Shown: positions 1 to 5,351 of the stretch, piece after piece
How the letters are laid out: each line of letters begins with the position of its first letter
How positions within the stretch are numbered: the stretch's first letter is position 1
Assembly: GCA_938014865.1 (NCBI GenBank)
Contig: CALLQJ010000179.1
Coordinates: 1-8,129 of the forward strand
Reading direction: 5' to 3'
DNA length: 8,129 bases
Source: an uncultured Fastidiosipila sp.
GTDB taxonomy: Bacteria > Bacillota > Clostridia > Saccharofermentanales > Fastidiosipilaceae
The notes under the pieces: model-generated
Told to the model about the DNA's origin: nothing
Seen by the model: only the letters and a program-made list of their open reading frames with translations
Databases searched by the model: none
Program-made: the position numbers and the translations under genes

Positions 1-30
1 CGGGTTCTTCAGAGAATCCGTTATTTTTTT
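1..30 (+). terminator. Leader intrinsic terminator / probable attenuator of the infC operon
   Basis: Bases 1-8 (CGGGTTCT) pair with 13-20 (AGAATCCG) through a TCAG loop, giving eight pairs with one G-T. The stem is followed by a T-rich run at 21-30, the classic shape of a Rho-independent terminator. It ends only 13 bases before the infC ribosome binding site. In Bacillus subtilis the infC-rpmI-rplT operon is controlled by L20-dependent transcription attenuation in the leader, so this hairpin is probably the leader terminator. It could instead simply end the gene upstream of the window. The antiterminator and L20-binding part would lie before base 1 and cannot be seen. Confidence 0.65.
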
Positions 31-43
31 CGGAAAAAACCAA

Positions 44-49
44 AGGAGG
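44..49 (+). promoter_or_regulatory. infC ribosome binding site that fixes the start
   Basis: AGGAGG at 44-49 (within AAAGGAGGA) is a near-perfect Shine-Dalgarno sequence. It stands nine bases before the ATA codon at 59. No ATG, GTG or TTG in the infC frame lies within reach of it, which is the main support for the unusual start. Confidence 0.8.
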
Positions 50-58
50 AATTGTACC

Positions 59-592
59 ATAGCTGCCAGAAGAAGGAAAACAGGAAATCAAATCAATGAA
101 GAGATTCGTTTTGACCGGGTGCGCCTGGTGAACGAAGAGGGGACGATGGTCGGCATCGTTCCGCGCAATCAGGCCTTGGATATGGCGGAAAGTGCCGGGA
201 TGGATTTAGTCCTGGTGAATCCCGATCCGAATAACCCTGTCTGCAAAATCATGGATTACGGTAAGTACCAGTACGAACAGTCAAAGAGAGAAAAAGAGGC
301 TCGCAAGAGTCAGAAAACGATAGAGCTCAAAGAAGTCGGCCTCAAACTCACGACGGACGTTCATGACTTTGATGTAAAGGTCAGAAATGCCGTGCGTTTT
401 TTGAATGACGGCAATCGCGTAAAAGTAAACATCCGTTTCCGCGGACGCGAGATGACGCATATCGATCAAGGGTATGACGTGATGGAACGTTTCGTTGATT
501 CCTGTGGCGACATTGCCCGGGTAGACCGGGAGCCCCGTATGGAAGGCAGGAATATGGTGATGTTCCTGATGCCGGAAAAGGATAAAAAGTAA
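59..592 (+). CDS. infC: Translation initiation factor IF-3, probable ATA start
   Basis: IF-3 binds the 30S subunit, keeps it apart from 50S and proofreads start codon and initiator tRNA selection. From the ATA at 59 the product has 177 residues, normal for the family. The N-domain carries INEEIR (12-17) and VCKIMDYGKY (61-70); a Lys/Glu-rich linker helix (about 73-90) leads to the C-domain with FRGREMTH (127-134) and PRMEGRNMVMFLMP (159-172). The first ATG/GTG/TTG-type start in frame is the GTG at 119 (residue 21), but using it would delete the conserved INEEIR segment and it has no ribosome binding site. Non-canonical starts (AUU in E. coli) are typical of infC and allow IF-3 to repress its own synthesis; AUA would serve the same purpose. 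The frame stays open to the window edge, so an upstream start is not strictly excluded. First gene of the infC-rpmI-rplT operon. Confidence 0.95.
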   Translation: MAARRRKTGNQINEEIRFDRVRLVNEEGTMVGIVPRNQALDMAESAGMDLVLVNPDPNNPVCKIMDYGKYQYEQSKREKEARKSQKTIELKEVGLKLTTDVHDFDVKVRNAVRFLNDGNRVKVNIRFRGREMTHIDQGYDVMERFVDSCGDIARVDREPRMEGRNMVMFLMPEKDKK

Positions 593-634
593 AGACACGA
601 GCTTTTAAGCTTTAAACAAGAGGAGGATGAGAGT

Positions 635-838
635 ATGCCTAAGCAAAAATCACATTCAGGATCGAAAAAGCGTTTTCGCTTCTCGGGTAAAGGTAAGCCG
701 ATTCGTTCGCGCGGTGCCAAGAAACATAAGGCCACGTGCAAGACGACCAAGCAGAAGAGAAATCTGCGCGGTGTTACCGTAGCATCCGATGCAGATGCCA
801 AGCGTATCCAAAGAGCGCTTCCTTACGGGAAGAAATAA
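635..838 (+). CDS. rpmI: 50S ribosomal protein L35 (bL35)
   Basis: This small, very basic 67-residue protein is a structural component of the 50S ribosomal subunit. It begins with the family hallmark MPKQKSHSGSKKRF and continues with a Lys/Arg-rich stretch (residues 20-45) and the C-terminal segment DADAKRIQRALPYGKK. Length is usual for L35 (about 64-67). The ATG has a strong AGGAGG at 621-626, eight bases upstream. It lies 42 bases after infC and 18 before rplT, the standard order of this operon, and should be controlled with them by L20 acting on the leader. Confidence 0.97.
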   Translation: MPKQKSHSGSKKRFRFSGKGKPIRSRGAKKHKATCKTTKQKRNLRGVTVASDADAKRIQRALPYGKK

Positions 839-856
839 GAAGCGGAGGTGTAGATC

Positions 857-1210
857 ATGGCAAGAGTAAAGAGCGGTGTAACCGCCCGGGCAAGACATAA
901 AGATGTATTAAAGATGGCCAAAGGCTATTACGGACGCAAATCCAAGCTTTATAAAGTAGCCAATCAGCAGGTGATGAAGTCGCTGTCGTACGCATATCGC
1001 GATCGCAAGCAGAAGAAAAGAGACTTCCGCCGTCTGTGGATTACCCGTATTAATGCGGCCTGCCGTCTTAACGGCATGACATACAGCCGTTTCATTCACG
1101 GACTGGATTTAGCAGGGATCAAACTGGATCGCAAGATCCTGGCCGATATGGCCGTCAACGATCCGGAAGCGTTCAGCGCCGTCGTAGAAGCAGCCAAGGC
1201 CGCGCTTTGA
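857..1210 (+). CDS. rplT: 50S ribosomal protein L20 (bL20)
   Basis: L20 is an early-assembly protein that binds 23S rRNA, and in many bacteria it also represses its own operon by binding leader mRNA. The 117-residue product starts MARVKSGVTARARHKDVLK, carries the conserved basic N-terminal extension with KGYYGRKSKLYK (residues 22-33) and RDRKQKKRDFRRLWITRINAA (around 48-68), and ends in the globular rRNA-binding domain with YSRFIHGL (76-83) and LDRKILADMA (90-99). The ribosome binding site GGAGGTG at 844-850 is six bases before the ATG. It is the last gene of the infC operon and is followed at once by an intrinsic terminator. Confidence 0.97.
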   Translation: MARVKSGVTARARHKDVLKMAKGYYGRKSKLYKVANQQVMKSLSYAYRDRKQKKRDFRRLWITRINAACRLNGMTYSRFIHGLDLAGIKLDRKILADMAVNDPEAFSAVVEAAKAAL

Positions 1211-1236
1211 TTGCTTCGTGTGATAAGACAACGAAC

Positions 1237-1263
1237 AGCCTCGCCGAGAGCGGGGCTTTTTTT
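1237..1263 (+). terminator. Intrinsic terminator after rplT
   Basis: AGCCTCGC (1237-1244) pairs with GCGGGGCT (1250-1257), eight pairs with one T-G, around a CGAGA loop. A run of seven T residues (1257-1263) follows. This ends the infC-rpmI-rplT transcript. The next gene's ribosome binding site starts three bases after the T-run, so that gene probably depends on readthrough. Confidence 0.88.
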
Positions 1264-1280
1264 AACGGGAGGGAGCAGCT

Positions 1281-2063
1281 GTGGGACAGACGATCAGCAG
1301 CCGGCAAAACCAATGGGTTAAGAAACTGAACGAAGCGGCACGCGGAAAGGGCATCTGGAAGGACTGCTGCATCCCCGAAGGGGTGAAACTCTGCCGCGAG
1401 GCGGCCGGGTCCGGTCTTAAAATTGAGGCCGTTTTTTCGACCGAAGCCCTGGCCGGGGAGGCCGCTTCACTGGGGGATAGTGAGACGCAGCGTTTTGTGC
1501 TGAGCGAGTCTTTATTTAAAAGCGTTTCCGATACCATGCACCCGCAGGGCATTCTCTGTCTTGCAAAGAGACCTCCGATTCGCCCTTTGGAGGCGCTTGA
1601 TCTCAAGGCGGGCCCCGCGAGCATTCTGGTTCTGGAAACGATCCAGGACCCCGGCAATCTGGGGACGATGATCCGCACGGCCGAGGCCATGGGCTGGGAT
1701 GCGGCCGTTACGGCAGGAGACTGTGCCGACCCTTTTCAGAGCAAAGCCCTGCGCGCCGCCATGGGGTCTTCCTTCCGCCTGCCCTTGTACAAAGAAAAAG
1801 AGAGCCGTAAAATAATCAGGTACTGCCGGGCCGAGGAGACAGCGGTCCTGGCAGCGGCCGCGGAAGGTACGGCGCTGCCTGTGTTCCGCCGGCCGGAGCG
1901 TCTGAGCTTATGGATCGGCAATGAAGGCAGGGGACTCCCGCAAGAGATTTTGGATGCGGCGGATCAGCGCCTGAGCATTCCCATGCCGGGCGGCGCCGAG
2001 TCTTTAAATGCGGCGGCCGCGGCGGCGATTTTGCTGTATAAACTGCGTGAGCCGCTGCTTTAA
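1281..2063 (+). CDS. SpoU/TrmH-family RNA 2'-O-methyltransferase
   Basis: This is a 260-residue SPOUT-class enzyme that transfers a methyl group from S-adenosylmethionine to a ribose 2'-OH of rRNA or tRNA. The N-terminal part (1-100) has the SpoU substrate-binding layout, with PEGVKLCREA (32-41) and VSDTMHPQGILCLAK (82-96). The C-terminal knotted domain has all three motifs: DPGNLGTMIRTAEA (123-136, with N126 and R132), WIGNEGRG (211-218, with E215), and IPMPGGAESLNAAAA (233-247, with S241 and N243). The start is GTG at 1281 with GGGAGG at 1267-1272, eight bases upstream. Members of this family (for example YsgA of B. subtilis) sit near rplT and pheS in Bacillota, which fits its place here. 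The exact target nucleotide cannot be read from the sequence. The catalytic motifs are complete, so it is probably active. Confidence 0.9.
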   Translation: MGQTISSRQNQWVKKLNEAARGKGIWKDCCIPEGVKLCREAAGSGLKIEAVFSTEALAGEAASLGDSETQRFVLSESLFKSVSDTMHPQGILCLAKRPPIRPLEALDLKAGPASILVLETIQDPGNLGTMIRTAEAMGWDAAVTAGDCADPFQSKALRAAMGSSFRLPLYKEKESRKIIRYCRAEETAVLAAAAEGTALPVFRRPERLSLWIGNEGRGLPQEILDAADQRLSIPMPGGAESLNAAAAAAILLYKLREPLL

Positions 2064-2107
2064 AAGCAGGGGAACGGCAGAGCGGACAGATCGGAGAAAG
2101 GATAAAT

Positions 2108-2725
2108 ATGGAAATATTAATCATCGGCTGCGGCCGGGTTGCGGCAGATCTGGCCGAAATTCTGCTTCAAAGCGGCGAAGCGATCAGCGTGATTGCAAAA
2201 GACGCGGAAGAACTTTTGAACATCGATCATTTAGACTGCAGCAAAACCCGGGGCGTGCCGCTCGATATGCGGGTCCTGGAAAAGGCGGGCATCAAAAATG
2301 TAGATGCGGTCTTATGTATTTCCGATAATGAAAATATCAATGTTACCGTCGGTCAGATGGCGCATAAAATTTACGGAATCGGGCAGGTGATTGTCCGCAT
2401 CTTTAATCCGGAGAACGAAGCGATCTACCAGGCTTTGGGGCTGGTGACGGTTTGTTCAACCTCGATGACCACGGAAAAAATACTGGGGTATCTGGGCTTT
2501 TCTCAGGCGGCGGATCAGACGAGTGTACTGGGCTATCCGATCCGCTACGATCTGCGGCAGGTGACAGAGAGCTGGCATGAGGTGACGGTGGCGGAAGTGG
2601 AAAAGAAATTGAAAGTGCATGTTTTGGCCGTGGCCGAAGAAAACAGCCTGAAATTGGTCAGCCGCGACTATCGCTTCAGCGAAGGGGAGCATGTGATCCT
2701 CGTTTCGCTGCCGGAAGAGGGTTAA
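2108..2725 (+). CDS. trkA: TrkA-family K+ uptake regulator, single RCK unit (first copy)
   Basis: This cytoplasmic regulator should join the gating ring beneath the TrkH channel encoded downstream. In 205 residues it has one RCK_N Rossmann domain (about 1-125) and a short RCK_C domain (about 140-203), roughly half of a classical tandem TrkA of about 450 residues. The glycine motif GCGRVA (7-12) and the strand ending RIFNPENEAIYQALG (97-111) are clear. Two nucleotide-site positions look altered: the acidic residue expected after strand 2 (VID in relatives) is Ala30 in VIAKD, and the usual GDxT is GVPL (49-52). It may therefore bind nucleotide weakly or serve a structural role. The ATG follows a purine-rich GGAGAAAGG (2093-2101). 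It lies 44 bases after the methyltransferase gene and three bases before the next trkA. Confidence 0.87.
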   Translation: MEILIIGCGRVAADLAEILLQSGEAISVIAKDAEELLNIDHLDCSKTRGVPLDMRVLEKAGIKNVDAVLCISDNENINVTVGQMAHKIYGIGQVIVRIFNPENEAIYQALGLVTVCSTSMTTEKILGYLGFSQAADQTSVLGYPIRYDLRQVTESWHEVTVAEVEKKLKVHVLAVAEENSLKLVSRDYRFSEGEHVILVSLPEEG

Positions 2726-2728
2726 GCC

Positions 2729-3427
2729 ATGAACAGGAATAAAATTATTATTGTGGGCGGTGATAAGGTGGCATCCGATCTTATCGGGATGCTTTCGGAG
2801 GAGAATCTTTACGATATCCGGGTGATTGACCGGCGTCAGGAAGTCTGTGAACGGGCCGCCAACCTTTATCCTGACGCGAAAGTTTACCACGGGGACGGCA
2901 CAAATGTGAGCGTGCTCGAACGGGCGGGGGCGCAGGATGCGAAAATGCTGATTGCCCTGACTGGGGAAGATGAAAGCAATCTGGTGGCCTGCCAGATGGC
3001 GAAAATCCAGTTTTCCGTCGGACTGACCATTGCGAAGGTCAATAATCCGCGGAATAATAATCTGATGAAAATTTTAGGCGTGGATAAAATCTTTTCCGCG
3101 ACCCAGATTATTGCGCGCATGATTGACCAGGAAGTGTCCTTCAGCGGCATGAGCGTGACGTATAATATTCCGGGCAGCACCAAGGCCATTGTAGCCGTTC
3201 CGCTGCATCCGCAAAGCGATGCCTGCGGCAAGCGGCTGGCGGACTACGATTTTGTCGGGGACAGCCGTATTGTTCTGGTCAGCAGAGGCTCGGGTGAGGT
3301 GCTGATCCCGACCGGCGATCTTGTCATGCGGGCCGGCGACGCGCTGCAGATGGTCTGTGACCAGGAAGACTTCGGAGAAATCTGGCACCGTTTTATCCGC
3401 CCGGATGAAGCGATGCCCGGAAAATAA
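2729..3427 (+). CDS. trkA: TrkA-family K+ uptake regulator, single RCK unit (second copy)
   Basis: A second TrkA-like gating subunit of 232 residues with one RCK_N (about 4-135) and one RCK_C domain (about 140-225). Visible features are the nucleotide-loop region VGGDKVASDL (9-18), the acidic ribose-binding candidate D34 in VIDRR, GDGT (55-58), LTGEDESNLVACQMAK (77-92) and VNNPRNNNLMKILG (104-117). Its glycine loop has Asp12 where the second Gly of GxGxx(G/A) is expected, while its acidic D34 is kept, the opposite of the first copy. The ATG lies three bases after the previous stop, and its GGAAGAGGG ribosome binding site (2713-2721) is inside the end of that gene, implying coupled translation and near-equal output. 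With its neighbour it probably provides the two halves of a TrkA-like ring for TrkH. Confidence 0.92.
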   Translation: MNRNKIIIVGGDKVASDLIGMLSEENLYDIRVIDRRQEVCERAANLYPDAKVYHGDGTNVSVLERAGAQDAKMLIALTGEDESNLVACQMAKIQFSVGLTIAKVNNPRNNNLMKILGVDKIFSATQIIARMIDQEVSFSGMSVTYNIPGSTKAIVAVPLHPQSDACGKRLADYDFVGDSRIVLVSRGSGEVLIPTGDLVMRAGDALQMVCDQEDFGEIWHRFIRPDEAMPGK

Positions 3428-3454
3428 AGAATAAGCAATCTGCAAGAGTATCTT

Positions 3455-5125
3455 ATGGACGAGGATAAAGAGAAGAAAAAAGAGCAGGAGAAGAGGACCC
3501 GGGCGGTCCTGCCCGTCGATCCGCTTCCGGAAACGGAAAAGGAAGTGCCGGACGAGAGCAAGGACGCGGAGGCCCTTTCGGAGCGCGGGAAGGAAGAAGC
3601 ACTTTCTCAGGAGGATGAGATCCTGGCGGCAGCTGAACGCAAAGCGCCCGGCGGAGGACCTGATGCCGAAGAGCTCAGGGCCGTCATCGGGCGGCAGCAC
3701 CGCATCGATTATGTTTCCGATAAGGCGGTCTCGCAAAGCAAAGGCCGCTCATTTATGCTCTGGCTGACGGCCAGTCCCGTGCGCCTGATTGCGCTGAGCT
3801 TTGCCTTTATGATTTTAGCGGGGGCTCTTTTGCTGATGCTTCCTCTGTCTTCAGCCTCCGGGGAGGCAACGGATTTTTTTACGGCGCTTTTTACGTCCTG
3901 TTCGGCGGTCTGCGTCACCGGCCTGGTGCTCGTGGATACGGGGACCTACTGGAGTGCCTTCGGCCACGTCGTGCTCTTATGTCTGATTCAGGTCGGCGGC
4001 GTCGGTCTGATCACGATCATTGCCGCTTTCTTTTCTTTAAGCAAACGCAAAATGAACCTTAAGGTTTTAAGGGCCGTGCAGGATTCGGTCGGCAGCGACA
4101 GCGCAGACGGGGTGTATAAACTGGTCCGCCGCGTGCTTAAGATCACCTTTTTCTTTGAATTTACGGGCGGCCTGATCCTGAGTCTTCGCTATATGAAGTA
4201 TATGCCGGCAAAAGAGGCCTTCGGCTGCGGCATGTTTCAGGGCGTTTCGGCCTTCTGCAATGCGGGTTTTGATCTCTTAGGGTCCCGCTTCGGCCGCTAT
4301 GCGAGTCTGACCGGCCTGGGACAGGACCCGGTTATATTATTCGTTTCCGCTTTCCTTTTGACCTTCGGCGGGCTCGGCTTTGTGGTGTGGATTGAGCTTT
4401 TTGATTACCGGAAAACAGAAAAGCTTTCTTTTCACAGCAAGACGGTCCTCAAACTGACCGGCGGCATTCTGCTTTTCGGAAGCCTGGCCTTTTTCCTGCT
4501 CGAAAACAGCAACCGTGCCCAAGGTGCGCTCGGCGCACTGCCCGCTTATCAAAGGCCTCAGGCGGCCTTCTTTCAGGCAGCGACTTTGCGGACGGCGGGC
4601 TTTAATTCCATTGATCAGTCCGGCCTTCACACGGCGTCTAAGCTTTTAGCGTGCCTGATCATGTTCATCGGCGCCGGACCGGTTTCCACGGGCGGCGGCA
4701 TGAAGGTCAGCACCTGTGCGATCGTGGCGGCCAGCTGGAAGAGCAATGTCCGCGGCAATCGCCGGGTCTATCTTTTCGGCCATAAAATCACGGCGCAGAA
4801 TGTCATGCGGGCCTTTGCCATTGTCTTCAGCGGGGCGCTGATTGCCGCTCTTTCAACCTTTATCCTGACGCTGACGGAACGGGCCGCACTGGCGGCGGGG
4901 GACTTCAGCGCGGTCGATCTTCTTTACGAAAGCCTCTCGGCGCTTTGTACGGTAGGGGTGACCTCCCTGCAGACGGAAAACCTCAGTTTCTGGGGACGCC
5001 TGCCGATTCTTTTATCCATGTATTTAGGCCGGATCGGTCCTTTCTCCTTTGCTTTACTGATTGCCCTGCGCAGCCAGAAAGAAGATGAGATCGTCCTGCC
5101 GGAAGGCAAAACCTTTGTCGGCTGA
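3455..5125 (+). CDS. trkH: Trk/Ktr-type K+ channel subunit TrkH (KtrB-like) with a long charged N-terminus
   Basis: This is the membrane pore of a K+ uptake system. The 556-residue reading has four M-P-M repeats, each with its selectivity-filter glycine: VCVTGL (152-157, G156), CNAGFD (268-273, G271), RTAGFNS (379-385, G382) and CTVGVTS (498-504, G501). The glycine-rich gate loop after the third filter, GAGPVSTGGGMKVST (406-420), and the conserved arginine in GRIGPF (R526) are present. The first membrane helix begins near residue 108. Before it lies an unusual hydrophilic, Lys/Glu-rich segment of about 100 residues, absent from typical KtrB/TrkH. ATG 3455 has only a weak ribosome binding site (AAGAG, 3444-3448). 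An in-frame ATG at 3755 (Met101), also weakly supported by CAAAGG upstream, would give a conventional 456-residue protein. It follows trkA by 27 bases, so channel and regulators are probably co-expressed. Confidence 0.93.
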   Translation: MDEDKEKKKEQEKRTRAVLPVDPLPETEKEVPDESKDAEALSERGKEEALSQEDEILAAAERKAPGGGPDAEELRAVIGRQHRIDYVSDKAVSQSKGRSFMLWLTASPVRLIALSFAFMILAGALLLMLPLSSASGEATDFFTALFTSCSAVCVTGLVLVDTGTYWSAFGHVVLLCLIQVGGVGLITIIAAFFSLSKRKMNLKVLRAVQDSVGSDSADGVYKLVRRVLKITFFFEFTGGLILSLRYMKYMPAKEAFGCGMFQGVSAFCNAGFDLLGSRFGRYASLTGLGQDPVILFVSAFLLTFGGLGFVVWIELFDYRKTEKLSFHSKTVLKLTGGILLFGSLAFFLLENSNRAQGALGALPAYQRPQAAFFQAATLRTAGFNSIDQSGLHTASKLLACLIMFIGAGPVSTGGGMKVSTCAIVAASWKSNVRGNRRVYLFGHKITAQNVMRAFAIVFSGALIAALSTFILTLTERAALAAGDFSAVDLLYESLSALCTVGVTSLQTENLSFWGRLPILLSMYLGRIGPFSFALLIALRSQKEDEIVLPEGKTFVG

Positions 5126-5160
5126 AGCCGGAATAAAACGATCTTCGGCCGGGCTTTTTT
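5126..5160 (+). terminator. Probable intrinsic terminator after trkH
   Basis: AGCCGG (5126-5131) can pair with CCGGGCT (5149-5155) with one bulged G, and TTTTTT (5155-5160) follows. The loop is long (17 bases), which lowers confidence. The hairpin begins directly after the trkH stop codon and overlaps alternative structures on both sides. Confidence 0.55.
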
Positions 5161-5172
5161 CCGGAAAAAGCC
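5152..5172 (+). other. Perfect hairpin overlapping the trkH terminator T-run
   Basis: GGCTTTTT (5152-5159) pairs exactly with AAAAAGCC (5165-5172) around a loop of five bases. This stem uses the same GGC and T-run as the preceding terminator, so the two structures cannot form together. It may be an antitermination or 3'-end protecting structure, or chance symmetry. Confidence 0.5.
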
Positions 5173-5185
5173 TTGCGTATCGGTG

Positions 5186-5204
5186 AGATAAGCGAAACTT
5201 ATCT
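5186..5204. promoter_or_regulatory. 19-base perfect palindrome, candidate LysR-type (CcpC-like) operator
   Basis: AGATAAG-CGAAA-CTTATCT is a perfect inverted repeat with seven-base arms. It contains ATAA-N7-TTAT (5188-5202), the dyad described for CcpC, the citrate-responsive LysR-type repressor of the aconitase (citB) and citrate synthase (citZ) genes in B. subtilis, and also the general LysR T-N11-A pattern. It stands 52 bases upstream of the -35 box of the aconitase promoter, centred about 97 bases before the expected transcription start, further than the B. subtilis site near -66. The site is seen directly; the regulator is inferred, and no regulator gene is in the window. It could also form an RNA hairpin at the end of a trkH transcript. 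Confidence 0.45.
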
Positions 5205-5206
5205 AT

Positions 5207-5225
5207 CGGAAAAGTGCCGGAAAAG
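5207..5225 (+). repeat. Two CGGAAAAG direct repeats spaced 11 bases apart
   Basis: CGGAAAAG occurs at 5207-5214 and 5218-5225, about one helical turn apart. A near copy, CGGAAAAAG, lies at 5162-5170. The copies sit between the palindrome and the aconitase promoter and could be half-sites for a protein. The motif is short and may be coincidental. Confidence 0.35.
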
Positions 5226-5244
5226 CTCTGATTTTTTCTCCGGC
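5216..5244 (+). other. Hairpin in the trkH-aconitase intergenic region
   Basis: GCCGGA (5216-5221) pairs with TCCGGC (5239-5244), and AAA (5222-5224) can continue with TTT (5235-5237) past one bulged C. No T-run follows the stem, so it is not a standard terminator. Its left arm overlaps the second CGGAAAAG repeat. Function is unknown. Confidence 0.4.
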
Positions 5245-5256
5245 GGGCCTTGTTCA

Positions 5257-5285
5257 TTGACGAGCCGTGCTTTCCTCAGCATAAT
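5257..5285 (+). promoter_or_regulatory. Sigma-A-type promoter for the aconitase-citrate synthase operon
   Basis: TTGACG (5257-5262) and CATAAT (5280-5285) each match five of six consensus bases and are separated by the optimal 17 bases. Transcription should begin near 5292, giving a leader of about 60 bases before the aconitase ATG. There is no better-placed promoter in this intergenic region. Confidence 0.75.
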
Positions 5286-5311
5286 ATCCCTATGTTTTAA
5301 TTTGGGAGATT

Positions 5312-5331
5312 ACGGCGGTTTTTGCTGCCGT
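5312..5331 (+). promoter_or_regulatory. Leader hairpin just before the aconitase ribosome binding site
   Basis: ACGGCGG (5312-5318) pairs with CTGCCGT (5325-5331), seven pairs with one G-T, closing a TTTTTG loop. It lies in the predicted 5' leader, eight bases upstream of the GGAGGA ribosome binding site (5340-5345). It leaves that site free and may stabilise the mRNA 5' end or serve as a binding element. No T-run follows, so it is not a terminator. Confidence 0.45.
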
Positions 5332-5351
5332 CTTGATACGGAGGACGTACT

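Noticed and set aside
119..592. infC beginning at the GTG at 119
   Set aside because: It has no ribosome binding site and would remove the conserved INEEIR segment of IF-3, which is encoded in frame just upstream.
600..613. Symmetric AGCTTTTAAGCT between infC and rpmI
   Set aside because: The loop would be only two bases with a five-pair stem, and no role is evident; it is probably AT-rich chance symmetry.
2008..2328. A + strand 106-codon frame overlapping the methyltransferase end and the first trkA
   Set aside because: It overlaps two genes with strong homology in another frame and its Arg/Gly/Cys-rich composition is that of an out-of-frame translation.
3074..3736. Long open frames on the minus strand, for example across trkA/trkH (3074-3736) and aconitase (5697-6311)
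   Set aside because: They lie opposite clearly homologous genes, lack ribosome binding sites and recognisable domains, and are explained by codon bias of the + strand genes.
2729..5125. Second trkA and trkH are in the same reading frame, separated by one TAA and nine codons, suggesting a readthrough fusion
   Set aside because: Same frame occurs by chance one time in three, the stop has no recognisable readthrough context, and both proteins have complete domains on their own.
5174..5204. Possible promoter TTGCGT with TTATCT near the palindrome
   Set aside because: Both boxes match poorly and the spacing is 19 bases; the promoter at 5257-5285 is far better.
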